Part shown: positions 1-8,335 of the stretch, piece after piece | Layout of the letters: every line of letters begins with the position of its first letter | How positions within the stretch are numbered: position 1 is the stretch's first letter | DNA from: Nonomuraea sp. SYSU D8015 | Lineage (GTDB): Bacteria; Actinomycetota; Actinomycetes; Streptosporangiales; Streptosporangiaceae | Length of the DNA: 64,000 nucleotides | Reading direction: 5' to 3' | Assembly: GCF_008065375.1 (NCBI RefSeq) | Contig: NZ_VJYI01000010.1 | Location: forward strand, 62,001 to 126,000 | Notes under the pieces: model-generated | The model's database searches: none | What the model saw: the letters and a program-made list of their open reading frames with translations, nothing else | Told to the model about the DNA's origin: nothing | Made by a program: the position numbers and the translations under genes

Positions 1-415
1 CGTCGTACGTCACCACGACCTGCGGGCGGTAGTGCTCCATCAACGCGGCCAGCTTGCCTGCGGCCACCTCGACGGGCACGTTGGCGAACGCGTCAGGGTG
101 GCTGTTCGCCTCCCAGCCCTCCATGCCCGAGTCGCGGTAGCCGAGCAGCTCCAGGTGGTCGAGGCCCAGGTGGGCGACCGACTCGCGCAGCTCGGCGAGC
201 CGGCGCTCGGCCACGGCCGCGTCGTCGTGACCCGGCTCGCCCGGCTTGGCGCCGCCTTCGCCGTCACCCTGCTCGCCGTTGGTGCAGGTGACCAGGACGG
301 TGCGGATGCCCTCCTCGGTGTAGCGGGCCAGGATGCCTCCGGTGCTCAGGCACTCGTCGTCGGGGTGGGCGTGCACGACCATGAGGGTGAGTTGCCGATC
401 CATGTGCCGAGACAT
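1..415 (-). CDS. PIG-L/LmbE family deacetylase, 5' part only
   Basis: This is the N-terminal part of a zinc-dependent de-N-acetylase of the PIG-L family, which includes MshB and Mca of mycothiol metabolism. Read on the minus strand, the protein begins MSRHMDRQLTLMVVHAHPDD. The AHPDDE metal-binding motif lies near residue 15, followed by a typical LVTCTNGEQGD strand and loop. The gene runs off the left edge of the window, so the later metal-binding histidine cannot be seen. Either ATG (415 or 403) could be the start, and no clear Shine-Dalgarno decides between them. Family membership is firm. The substrate is open: the sequence after HPDDE does not match what I recall of Mca closely enough to call it a mycothiol amidase. 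Confidence 0.85.
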   Translation of the reverse strand, partial: MSRHMDRQLTLMVVHAHPDDECLSTGGILARYTEEGIRTVLVTCTNGEQGDGEGGAKPGEPGHDDAAVAERRLAELRESVAHLGLDHLELLGYRDSGMEGWEANSHPDAFANVPVEVAAGKLAALMEHYRPQVVVTYD

Positions 416-440
416 TACCCGCCACCACCGACAGCCCCGC

Positions 441-533
441 CCCGCCCCGGCGCGGCAGCCGGCTCACGGGGCCCGCCCCGGCGCGGCAGCCGGCTCACCG
501 GGCCCGCCCCGACGGCGCAGCCGGCTCACCGGG
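441..533. repeat. Three tandem copies of a 31-bp GC-rich unit
   Basis: Copies lie at 441-471, 472-502 and 503-533, each starting CCCGCCCC and containing GCAGCCGGCTCAC. The first two differ at one base and the third has a few changes. The array sits just upstream of the PIG-L start codon, in its probable promoter or leader. No gene is supported between 416 and 749. Confidence 0.85.
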
Positions 534-749
534 ATCGGAGTCGCGCGACGTCGGGGCCGGGTCGTCGGCGTGAGCCCGCGTGATCCCCGCCAATCGATCG
601 GGTGGTCGCGCTGAGACTCGGGGATCATCTTCGGGGTGTCTCCGGCGCTTCCCGTATCTGACGGGGCTGGTGGGCGCGGGCATGTCGGCCCTGCCGATGG
701 CGGTGCGACAGGGCCGGTGGCGGCCTCGAGCAGCGGGTGGCCGGCGCGG

Positions 750-2114
750 TCATGAGCCGGGGATGCCCGCGTCGTGCAGGAGATCGGTGACGGTGGCGGC
801 GCGCAGCATGTTCGGGTGCAGGTGCCGCGCCCGATGCTCGGGGATGCCGCCGGCCAGGGCGGCGTCGGCGAGCGCCCCCTTGAGCCAGTCCTGGTCCAGC
901 GGGCGGCCGTCGGGCCGCCTGATCAGCGGCTCGCCGGCCGGGCGGCTGGCGCACAGCAGGCGGAGCAGCGGGCGGACCAGAGGCGGGACGCGGAAGGCGG
1001 CCACGTCGTCGCGCCCGCGGTAGAGGGTCACGACGACGGGCTGGCTGCCGGTCCCGTCGGGCACGCCGTGGACGTTCTGCCGGGTCAGGCCCGCCAGCGC
1101 GTCCGCGGAGGCGCCGGTGGATTCCAGCAGCGCGACCGCGGTGGCCTCGGCCGTCCGGCCGTCGGCGGCCAGGCGGGCGACGCCCTGGCGCAGCAGCCGT
1201 CGTTCTTCCCGGGTGAGCGTCCGCGCGGCGTCGGCGCGGCGGACCCTGACCCCCCGCGGGCCCGGGACGGGGTTGTGCCGCACCACGCCGCATTGCCAGG
1301 CGAAGGCGTAGAAGGACAGCAGGGCCGAGCGCTTGCGCGCCACCGTCTTGTCCGCCAGGGGCCTGGCGGGGGTGCGGGGGAGTGCGCCGATGCGGGCGGC
1401 CTCGCAGTAGGCGTCCAGGTGGGATCCGGTGACGGCGAGCAGCTCCAGCGCGGGCTCCTTGCTCCGCAGCCAGCGCAGGAACGACGCGAGGACCTGCAGC
1501 CCGACCTGCCGCGTGGCCGCGGACGGCTTGCCGTGCAGCCAGGCGGCCACCGTGCGCCAGGTCAGCGGGTCCAGCGCGTCCAGCAGGTCGACGTCGGCCC
1601 CGGTCACCTCGCCCCCGTCACGCGGCCGGCGTCGCGGCCGCAGCCCGGCCAGCTGCCCGACGCTGGTCACGCCGCGAGGAGGCGGCGGAACCTGCCCGGC
1701 GCTGCTCACGCCGGCGGCCGACGGCGGAGCCTGCCCGGCGCCGCTGCCATGCCCGGCCGGGGTCCCCTGTCCCGCCGCGCTCACCGGCCCGGCCCCGGTC
1801 GATTCCCCGGTCGCGGCCACGCGCCCTGCCCAGCTCACGGCCCCGCTGGACGTGGACGACGGTAAACGGCGGGCGCCGGCCATGTCCGCGGCATCACCGG
1901 TGTCCGCCGTGCTCGGGACAGCCGCCGGCGGGGCATGGCCGGTGCCCGTCGGCTCTGTGACAGGCGGTGCGTCCTGACCGAGGGCGGGCAGGTCCTCTGG
2001 GGGAAGGGCGCCGGTGTGGAGGGGGTCGGGGGTCGGGTCGGTGCGGTCCCCTTGGTGCATGGTCAGCATGCGATCGGGGTCGTGCCCGCGCGCGTGGCCC
2101 CGAGGCGACCGCAC
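750..2114 (-). CDS. Degenerate tyrosine-recombinase-like protein
   Basis: The C-terminal 290 residues have the layout of a phage-type integrase: an N-terminal SAM-like helical core-binding region (SAATRQVGLQVLASFLRWLR), then a catalytic-domain-like part. The active site looks lost. Where the first arginine normally sits (TGxRxSEL) the protein has TGASADAL. The HxLR box reads HPNMLRAA, keeping the arginine but not the usual histidine. The frame stops at GIPGS, before the LLGH and tyrosine motifs. Neighbouring frames downstream (620-750) do not encode a missing tail. The first ~165 residues are low-complexity Pro/Ala/Gly sequence. GTG 2114, ATG 2069 and ATG 2060 are possible starts, none with a good Shine-Dalgarno. 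It could be a DNA-binding protein that has lost catalysis, or a decaying gene. Confidence 0.6.
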   Translation of the reverse strand: MRSPRGHARGHDPDRMLTMHQGDRTDPTPDPLHTGALPPEDLPALGQDAPPVTEPTGTGHAPPAAVPSTADTGDAADMAGARRLPSSTSSGAVSWAGRVAATGESTGAGPVSAAGQGTPAGHGSGAGQAPPSAAGVSSAGQVPPPPRGVTSVGQLAGLRPRRRPRDGGEVTGADVDLLDALDPLTWRTVAAWLHGKPSAATRQVGLQVLASFLRWLRSKEPALELLAVTGSHLDAYCEAARIGALPRTPARPLADKTVARKRSALLSFYAFAWQCGVVRHNPVPGPRGVRVRRADAARTLTREERRLLRQGVARLAADGRTAEATAVALLESTGASADALAGLTRQNVHGVPDGTGSQPVVVTLYRGRDDVAAFRVPPLVRPLLRLLCASRPAGEPLIRRPDGRPLDQDWLKGALADAALAGGIPEHRARHLHPNMLRAATVTDLLHDAGIPGS

Positions 2115-2311
2115 GCGCCGATCCGGATGCGCGCTCCTGGGCCGGGCATGAGATTGGCGCGGAAGGAGCTCGTCGGCACGACAATCGCGGGGGTGACCGT
2201 CGCGAGGGCATGAACACCGCGACGGCCGGAGCCTGACAGACCGATCATGATTTCGATCTTCTCACGGAACGCGCCTCGCCCGTTACCCCCAGATGCAGGA
2301 CCACCCCGGGA

Positions 2312-3712
2312 TCAGGCATCGCGTACGAGCTCACCGGCCCGAACCCGGGCGGCGGCCGCGGCGGCCCGGTCGCCGAGCGCGTCGGCCAGCGCCGCCTGCT
2401 TGAGCCAGTTGTACGGGCTGCACGGCCGCACGCTGACCCGCTCGCTCACCAGCACCCGCGCCACGTCCCCCGCCCCTGCCCGCAACGCCGCCTCCAGCAG
2501 CGTCTTCTGCACGGCGTCCCGCTGCGCGTGGCTGCCGCCGAACTCGTTGACCCGGTGCCGGATCGGATAGAGCAGATCCACCACGGACGCGTAGTCGCCC
2601 CGTCCGAACGCCACGATCGCCCGGCACACCGGCAGCCCGACCCGCAGCGTCATGTCGCGGTTGGTCACGCGGGGATGCGGCTCCAGCACGTACGCCTCCC
2701 GCGAAGCGATCAGCTTCTCCGCGTCCCCGATCCGCCCCGCGCCCACGTACGACATGACCGCGTGCATGTCGTTGAACGCGTAGAACGGCTCGGCCACCCG
2801 CACCGGCCACGCGTCGGCCAGCGCCCGCCACCGCTCGTCGAGCTCCGGCCGGCCGGAGCCCTCCAGGTGGAGCCGCCAGAGCAGGGCTGCCGCGTCGAGC
2901 AGCTCCATGCACGACTGCCCGCCGGCCAGCACCGAGTCGTAGACCGCCAGCACCCGCGCCAGGTCCCCCGCCTCCAGCGCGTACAGGCAGTAGTGCCACC
3001 AGGTGTGGACGTTGAAGAACGTCCCGGTGGACCAGTCGGGCGTCCGCGCGTCGAGGTAACGGAGGCCGTCGCCGAAGCGCCCCTGCATCTCGTACGTGTG
3101 CACCACTGCGTGGATGCCCCACACGTCGCGCGCGTTGAGCTCGACCGCCCGCAGCCCGATGTCCTCGGACCGGTCGTAGTGCCCGGCCTCCTCCAGCCCG
3201 AAGGCGTACATGCCGAGCACGTGCCCGAAATGCGGGTCGTCCTCGCGCCAGGCGTTGAGCGCACCCCCGATCCGGTCGCGCAGCGAGCGGGCGTCGCCGG
3301 TGAAGAAGTCGATCTGGTGCCCGGCGGCCAGCGCGAGCGCGTCGCGCGGATGCGCCACCGAGATCTCGCCCAGCAGCGCCCCGCACGTCAGGAAGTCGCC
3401 GTCGAGCAGGGCCTGCACGGCCGCCACGTGCGCGCGCTCTCGCGGCAGCAGCGACGACTCGTCGATCCTGCGGCGGAAGGCGCCGAACCGGGCCCGCGCC
3501 GTCCGCGCGTCCTCCACCTCGGTGGTCAGCAGCCCGAGGTACGCCGCCAGGACGTTGCCCATCGGGAAGTCGGGCGACTCGGCCAGCGCCGCGCCGGCCT
3601 CGGCCTCGACCTCGGCACGGAAGTGCAGCAACTCGTCGATCGCACGGTCGTAGTGTCGTGCCGCGGCGGCGCTCGCCCCGCTCATCGCCAGGCCGTGCTG
3701 GTCGGTGGTCAC
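2312..3712 (-). CDS. TTC38-like tetratricopeptide repeat protein
   Basis: The 466-residue soluble protein is built from helical TPR-like pairs throughout. It resembles the tetratricopeptide repeat protein 38 family, including segments such as DPHFGHVLGMYAFGLEEAGH and WGIHAVVHTYEMQGR and the aromatic run FFNVHTWWHYCLYALEAGD. No signal peptide or membrane segment is visible. The biochemical role of bacterial TTC38-like proteins is not established, so a scaffold or binding function is only inference. The start is GTG (MTTDQHG). It is divergent from the DUF1206 gene with 73 bases between start codons. The ~200 bases between this gene and the recombinase-like gene (2115-2311) show no supportable gene. 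Confidence 0.8.
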   Translation of the reverse strand: MTTDQHGLAMSGASAAAARHYDRAIDELLHFRAEVEAEAGAALAESPDFPMGNVLAAYLGLLTTEVEDARTARARFGAFRRRIDESSLLPRERAHVAAVQALLDGDFLTCGALLGEISVAHPRDALALAAGHQIDFFTGDARSLRDRIGGALNAWREDDPHFGHVLGMYAFGLEEAGHYDRSEDIGLRAVELNARDVWGIHAVVHTYEMQGRFGDGLRYLDARTPDWSTGTFFNVHTWWHYCLYALEAGDLARVLAVYDSVLAGGQSCMELLDAAALLWRLHLEGSGRPELDERWRALADAWPVRVAEPFYAFNDMHAVMSYVGAGRIGDAEKLIASREAYVLEPHPRVTNRDMTLRVGLPVCRAIVAFGRGDYASVVDLLYPIRHRVNEFGGSHAQRDAVQKTLLEAALRAGAGDVARVLVSERVSVRPCSPYNWLKQAALADALGDRAAAAAARVRAGELVRDA

Positions 3713-3785
3713 CGATCCACTCTAGCCAGCGCGCGTAAAGGGCCGTTTTCCGGGCACTGCGGAGTTCCGGACCTCTGGAGGAGCT

Positions 3786-4604
3786 GTGAGCACTGCGGAA
3801 CGGGCGGGACGCGAGATCAAGGGCGCCGCGCGGCAGGCGGCACGCAGCCGGGCACTGGACGCGGCCACACGCGTCGGCCTGGCGTGCCGCGGCGTGCTGT
3901 ACGCGCTGATCGGTGCGGTGGCGGTGCAGATCGGTCTCGGCGACGGTTCGCAGGAGGCCGACAAGGCGGGCGCGATCGCCACGGTCGCGGCGCTGCCGTT
4001 CGGCGCCGTGCTCCTGTGGGTCATGACGGCCGGGTTCGTGGCGCTGGCGCTGTGGCAGGCGTCGGAGGCCGTGTTCGGCGGCGGGAAGGCCATCGAGCGG
4101 GTGGAGGCGGTGGCGCGGGCGGCGGTGTACGTCCTCGTCGTCGCCACCCTGCTCAGCATGCTGACGTCGGGGAAGTCGCCCTCGGACGACGAGAAGTCGC
4201 GGGACCTGACCGGCACGCTGCTCGGCCTGCCGGGCGGGCCGGTGATCGTGGGCGCGATCGGGCTCGGGCTGATCGCGCTCGGCGTCTACTGGGTGCGCCA
4301 GGGCATCACGAAGGGTTTCAGGGAAGAGCTCGACCGCGGGCGCATGTCCCCGCGCGCCCGTACCGTGATGGACCGCCTCGGGACCGGCGGGTACGTCGCC
4401 CGGGGCGCGATCGCCGCGCTGGCCGGGGTCCTCGTGGGCCAGGCGGCGATCACATACGACCCGGACCGGGCGGGCGGCATCGACGCGACGCTCAGGCGCT
4501 TCGCCGACACGCCCGCCGGGCCGTGGCTGCTCGTGGTGGTGGCGCTGGGGCTGCTGCTGTTCGCCGTCTACTGCTTCGGCGAATCCCGCTGGCGCCGAAC
4601 CTGA
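3786..4604 (+). CDS. DUF1206 family membrane protein
   Basis: This 272-residue integral membrane protein has about six transmembrane helices arranged as three similar pairs, the pattern of the DUF1206 family. Examples are GLACRGVLYALIGAVAVQI near residue 31, GLIALGVYWVRQGITKGF in the middle and GYVARGAIAALAGVLVGQAA later. The repeated aromatic/arginine-glycine motif before the odd helices is characteristic. The GTG start follows a strong GGAGGA Shine-Dalgarno, which decides it over other candidates. Its function is unknown. The stop lies four bases from the stop of the convergent phosphodiesterase gene. Confidence 0.85.
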   Translation: MSTAERAGREIKGAARQAARSRALDAATRVGLACRGVLYALIGAVAVQIGLGDGSQEADKAGAIATVAALPFGAVLLWVMTAGFVALALWQASEAVFGGGKAIERVEAVARAAVYVLVVATLLSMLTSGKSPSDDEKSRDLTGTLLGLPGGPVIVGAIGLGLIALGVYWVRQGITKGFREELDRGRMSPRARTVMDRLGTGGYVARGAIAALAGVLVGQAAITYDPDRAGGIDATLRRFADTPAGPWLLVVVALGLLLFAVYCFGESRWRRT

Positions 4605-4607
4605 CGG

Positions 4608-5702
4608 CTACAGGGACTGCCTGGCCACCACGGCCCGGCCCATGCCCGGATCGTCGCAGAAGGCGCCGTCGATGCCCAGCTCGACGAGCTTGGACAGCCA
4701 GCCCATCACGTCGCCGGTCGCCCGCGCGTACACGGGGCTGGCCGGGTTGCCCAGCCGGTAGTCGGCCGGGAGCTGGGAGTTCTCGTTGCGGATCGTCCAG
4801 ACGTGCACGTCGAGCCCCTTGCGGTGGGCGTCGGTGACGATCGTCGTGGCCGGCAGCGTCTTGCCGGCGGCGTCCACGGGCACGACGCGCCGCGTGTCCA
4901 CGCCGATGCCGTCGGCGTACTTGGCCACCTCGCGCAGCCCCTCCGGCTTGACCATGTCGTCGTAGGTGCGGGGGTCGCCGGCGGCCACCCAGTCGTACGG
5001 GGCGCCGGTGGCCGTGATCAGCTGGATCAGCGGCAGCCGCGTCTTGCCGCTCAGCTCGCGCAGGTTCGCGGTCTCGAAGGACTGGATGTACGCCTTGCGC
5101 ACCCGGTGCCGGTTCAGCACCTCCAGCAGCGGCTCCTCCAGCGACAGGCCGATGGAGTCGAAGTAGGTGGGGTGCTTGGTCTCCGGGTAGACGCCGACGC
5201 CGTGCTTGAGCGCGAGCTGCACGACCTCCTCGAACGTCGGGATCTCCGCGAGACCGTCGAACGCCGTGTTGTCCGGCCGCAGGTCGGGCACGCGTTCCTT
5301 GGCGCGCAGCGTCTTCAGCTCGGCCAGCGTGAAGTCCTCGGTGAACCAGCCGGTGACCGGCCGGCCGTCGATGGTCTTGGTGGTGCGCCGGTCGGCGAAC
5401 TCCGGCCGCGCGGCCACGTCGGTGGTGCCGGAGATCTCGTTCTCGTGCCTGGCCACCAGCACGCGGTCCTTGGTGGAGACGAGATCGGGCTCGATGTAGT
5501 CGGCGCCCATCGCGATGGCCGCCTCGTACGCCAGGAGGGTGTGCTCGGGCCGGTGAGCGCTGGCGCCCCGGTGCCCGATCACGATCGGGGCTCTGCCGCG
5601 GCGGTCCGCCGTGGCGGGTGGTGTCTGGATCAGCACGACGGCGAACGTACCCCCGGCGAGGACGCCGGCGAGCATGCTCGCGATCAACCTGCGCATCGTC
5701 AT
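4608..5702 (-). CDS. Secreted glycerophosphodiester phosphodiesterase
   Basis: The enzyme hydrolyses glycerophosphodiesters to sn-glycerol 3-phosphate and an alcohol. From the ATG at 5702 it is 364 residues, with a signal peptide (MTMRRLIASMLAGVLAGG, then a PATA cleavage region). The GDPD signature follows: VIGHRGASAHRPEHT, MGADYIEPDLVSTKD with its metal-binding E-x-D, and ARHENEISGTTDV. Late residues DVHVWTIRNEN and the final GIDGAFCDDPG are also typical. Length and order match periplasmic/secreted GlpQ-type proteins. An ATG further upstream (5750) would put non-signal-like sequence before the hydrophobic core. The gene is convergent with DUF1206 and appears monocistronic. Confidence 0.9.
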   Translation of the reverse strand: MTMRRLIASMLAGVLAGGTFAVVLIQTPPATADRRGRAPIVIGHRGASAHRPEHTLLAYEAAIAMGADYIEPDLVSTKDRVLVARHENEISGTTDVAARPEFADRRTTKTIDGRPVTGWFTEDFTLAELKTLRAKERVPDLRPDNTAFDGLAEIPTFEEVVQLALKHGVGVYPETKHPTYFDSIGLSLEEPLLEVLNRHRVRKAYIQSFETANLRELSGKTRLPLIQLITATGAPYDWVAAGDPRTYDDMVKPEGLREVAKYADGIGVDTRRVVPVDAAGKTLPATTIVTDAHRKGLDVHVWTIRNENSQLPADYRLGNPASPVYARATGDVMGWLSKLVELGIDGAFCDDPGMGRAVVARQSL

Positions 5703-5782
5703 GCGCGCACCGTAGTCCGGCGAGGTGGACCGTGAGTTACGTCTGAGCACACGGTGAAAGGCGCGTTCACGATGCAGGATGG

Positions 5783-5917
5783 GGTGAAGAGCGATTCAAC
5801 GGGCGAGTGGCGCTGCTGACGGGTGCGTCGGGCGGCATCGGCCGGGCGCTCGGGGTGGAAGCGGTGGCGCTGCCCGGGGACCTGGCCGCCCAGGCCGACC
5901 CAGCGGCGAGCGGATGA
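5783..5917 (+). pseudogene. Remnant of a short-chain dehydrogenase/reductase
   Basis: One frame reads EERFNGRVALLTGASGGIG and then RALGVEAVALPGDLAAQADP before a stop at 5915-5917. TGASGGIG is the nucleotide-binding glycine motif of short-chain dehydrogenases, in its normal place after the first beta strand. The ALPGDLA segment resembles the later DLxD region. The ~20 residues normally between them are gone, as is the whole catalytic half (no YxxxK). No start codon precedes it at the right distance. It is best read as a gene fragment left by internal and 3' deletions. The rest of 5703-6012 holds only this remnant and the terminator at 5951. Confidence 0.6.
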
Positions 5918-5950
5918 TGTCCGGGCGCACGGGGGCGGGCGGGTTGAGCC

Positions 5951-5990
5951 GGTGGCGGTGCGACGCATTCCACCGCGTCGCACCGCCACC
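5951..5990 (-). terminator. Strong hairpin after the sugar ABC operon
   Basis: A perfect 16-bp stem (GGTGGCGGTGCGACGC paired with 5975-5990) with an 8-base loop lies 23 bases past the stop of the sugar-binding protein gene. There is no T-run, as is usual for high-GC actinobacterial terminators. Confidence 0.75.
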
Positions 5991-6012
5991 GCCACCGGTC
6001 GTCCCAGGGGCG

Positions 6013-7395
6013 TCAGCCGCCGTTGGAGAGGGTGAAGCCCTGCTCGGTGCCGAAGGTGGTGATCCGGTCCTGCCAGGTCTTCAGCGCGGCGGCCAGGTCC
6101 CCGCCGCCGTCGATGGCCTGGCCCACCGTGTCCTTGAAGATGCTGTTGGCGTACACCTGGAACGGCAGGTACTGCCAGCCGGGCGCGACCGCGGCCGAGG
6201 CGTCGCTCAGGACCTGGTTTATCTTCTGCCCGCCGAAGAACTCCACCGACGCGTCACGGAAGGCCGGGTCGTCGAGCAGCACCTTGGTGGCGGGGAACAG
6301 CCCGGCCTCCTCGTTCAGCGACTTGACGGCCTCCGGGTCGGAGTTGAGCCATTCGGCGAAGGCGACGGCGGCCGGGATGTTCTTGCTCTGCGGGATGACC
6401 GCCACCGAGGAGCCGCCGTTCTCGGCGTTCATCGGCTTGGCCGCGTCGTACTGCGGCATCGGGGCGACCGCCCACTTGCCCTTCGTCTTGGGGATGGAGT
6501 TCATGATGCCGTTCGGGGCCCAGGCGCCGGTCATCCAGACCGCGTACTTGCCGGCGTCCATGGCCTTCCACCACTCGTCCGTCCAGCCGGGCTGCGGATC
6601 GACCAGCTTCTCGGAGAGCAGCGTGTTGAAGGTGCCGACCCACTGCTTGACCCCGGGGTCGGAGTCGAGCGTGACGCTGACGTTGCTGTCTCCGGAGGTC
6701 TTGAACGGCTTGCCGCCCGCCTGCCAGATCAGGCTGTCCACGCCGCCGGCGTCACCGGGGTCGATGGAGGTGATGAAGTTGTCCGGGTTGTCGGCCTTGA
6801 TCTTCTTGGCCGCCTCGGTGAACTCCGCCCAGGTCTTCGGCGGCTCGAGCTTGAGCTTGTCGAAGATGTCCTTGCGGTAGAACATCGCCATCGGGCCGGT
6901 GTCCTGCGGGATGCCGTAGACGCCGCCGTTGACGGCGACCTGGTTCCACGCCGAGGCGGCGAACTTGTCCTTCAGCGCGGCGGCGCCGTACTCGGACAGG
7001 TTGACGACCTGCTTGGAGAGCGCGAACTGCGGCAGGGCGAAGTATTCGATCTGCGCCACGTCGGGCGCGCCGGAGCCGGCCTTGATCGCGGTCTGCAGCT
7101 TGGTGTACTGGTCGGCGGACTGTCCCGCGTTCACGACGTTGATCTTGATGTTCGGGTATTTCGCCTGGAAGCGGGCGACGGTCTTCTCGATGCCCGTGAC
7201 CCACGTCCAGAACGTCAGCTCGGCCGGCTTGCTCAGCGCGTCCTGCACCGCCGCCGACTTGCTCGGCTCGGCGGAGGCGGCGGGGGCGGAGGTGGCGCCC
7301 CCTCCGGACCCGCCGCCGCACGCGGCGAGTGCCAGGGACAGTGCCGCGGCGACGCCGGCGGTCATGGCACCGCGCCGCGATGGAAGTGATTTCAT
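6013..7395 (-). CDS. ABC sugar-binding lipoprotein, family 1
   Basis: This is the extracellular solute-binding protein of a carbohydrate ABC importer. The 460-residue precursor starts MKSLPSRRG, has a hydrophobic signal and the lipobox ALAAC, then a Gly/Ser linker. Family-1 features include LTFWTWVTGIEKTVARFQAKYP, GSGAPDVAQIEYFALPQFA and the WMTGAWAPNGI region. It is the third gene of an operon with the two permeases upstream at 8332-9240 and 7415-8335. No ATPase gene is nearby, so a shared MsiK-type ATPase encoded elsewhere is likely, as is usual in actinobacteria. The neighbouring GH42 enzyme and LacI operators suggest a galactoside ligand, which is inference. Confidence 0.92.
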   Translation of the reverse strand: MKSLPSRRGAMTAGVAAALSLALAACGGGSGGGATSAPAASAEPSKSAAVQDALSKPAELTFWTWVTGIEKTVARFQAKYPNIKINVVNAGQSADQYTKLQTAIKAGSGAPDVAQIEYFALPQFALSKQVVNLSEYGAAALKDKFAASAWNQVAVNGGVYGIPQDTGPMAMFYRKDIFDKLKLEPPKTWAEFTEAAKKIKADNPDNFITSIDPGDAGGVDSLIWQAGGKPFKTSGDSNVSVTLDSDPGVKQWVGTFNTLLSEKLVDPQPGWTDEWWKAMDAGKYAVWMTGAWAPNGIMNSIPKTKGKWAVAPMPQYDAAKPMNAENGGSSVAVIPQSKNIPAAVAFAEWLNSDPEAVKSLNEEAGLFPATKVLLDDPAFRDASVEFFGGQKINQVLSDASAAVAPGWQYLPFQVYANSIFKDTVGQAIDGGGDLAAALKTWQDRITTFGTEQGFTLSNGG

Positions 7396-7414
7396 GGCGT
7401 TTCCTTATTCATAG

Positions 7415-8335
7415 TCACTGCTTGACGCTTCCGGTGGCGAGGCCGGACTGCCAGAACCGCTGGAGCACCAGGAAGGCGATGATCAACGGCACGATCGAGA
7501 GCAGGCTGCCGGTGAGGATGAGCGAGTAGGTGGCGTCACCGGCGCCGGAGGTGCCGCTGTTGGCCTGAGCGTTCCACTGGTTGAGCCCGACGGTGAGCGG
7601 GAACCAGTCGGGCGTGTTGAGCACGATCAGCGGCAGGAAATAGTTGTTCCACGTCGCGACCAGCGAGAAGAGCAGGACCGTGACGAAACCCGGGGCCAGC
7701 AGCCGCAGCGCGATGGTCCGGAAGATCCGGAACTCGCCCGCGCCGTCGATGCGGGCCGACTCCAGGATCGAGTCGGGCACGGCGTCGGCCGCGTAGACGC
7801 GCATGAGATAGAGCCCGAACGGGCTGCACAGCGACGGGATGAGCACCGCCCACGGCGTGTCGACGATGCCGATCTGGCTGAACAGCAGGTACGTCGGCAC
7901 CGCGAGAGCCGTGCCGGGGATGGAGATCGCGCCGAGCACCACCGCGAACAGCAGCTTGCGGCCCGGGAAGTCGTATTTGGCCAGGGCGTAGCCGCCGATG
8001 GTGGCCAGCAGGGCGGCCCCGCCCGCGCCCACCACGGAGTAGAGCACGGTGTTGCCGAACCAGCGGACGAAGATGCCGTTGTTGTAGCTCAGGGTCTCGC
8101 CGATGTTGGCGAACAGGTGGAAGTCCCCGCCGAACCAGAGCCCGAAGGTCGAGAACAGGTCGCCGCTGGTCTTGCTGGCGTTGGCCAGGAGCCAGAACAG
8201 CGGCAGGACCGCGTACGCGAACATCACCAGCATGATCACGGTGAGGGTGGGGCTCTTGCCCCTGCGCCTGACCTGGGGGGATCGGTGCGCGGGCCGGCGG
8301 CGTGCGGCGGCGCCCGCCTCGGCGACGGCCGTCAC
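7415..8335 (-). CDS. Sugar ABC permease, MalG type
   Basis: This inner-membrane permease has 306 residues and six predicted helices. The EAA loop (ILESARIDGAGEFRIFRTI) contacts the ATPase. The GTG start at 8335 overlaps the upstream permease stop by four bases (GTGA), and the reading frame before it does not look like permease. The protein starts MTAVAEAGAAARRRP and ends with a typical FLVLQRFWQSGLATGSVKQ tail. It is translationally coupled to the MalF-type permease and followed 19 bases later by the binding protein gene. Confidence 0.92.
   Translation of the reverse strand: MTAVAEAGAAARRRPAHRSPQVRRRGKSPTLTVIMLVMFAYAVLPLFWLLANASKTSGDLFSTFGLWFGGDFHLFANIGETLSYNNGIFVRWFGNTVLYSVVGAGGAALLATIGGYALAKYDFPGRKLLFAVVLGAISIPGTALAVPTYLLFSQIGIVDTPWAVLIPSLCSPFGLYLMRVYAADAVPDSILESARIDGAGEFRIFRTIALRLLAPGFVTVLLFSLVATWNNYFLPLIVLNTPDWFPLTVGLNQWNAQANSGTSGAGDATYSLILTGSLLSIVPLIIAFLVLQRFWQSGLATGSVKQ

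Noticed and set aside
441..533. CRISPR array candidate
   Set aside because: The 31-bp units are directly tandem with no spacers, so this is a simple tandem repeat.
750..2114. Prophage or integrated element next to the recombinase-like gene
   Set aside because: No phage, plasmid or tRNA attachment site is visible and the recombinase lacks catalytic residues.
2528..4837. A 769-codon open frame on the plus strand
   Set aside because: It runs antisense to the TPR gene and out of frame through DUF1206. Composition is typical of a GC-driven shadow frame.
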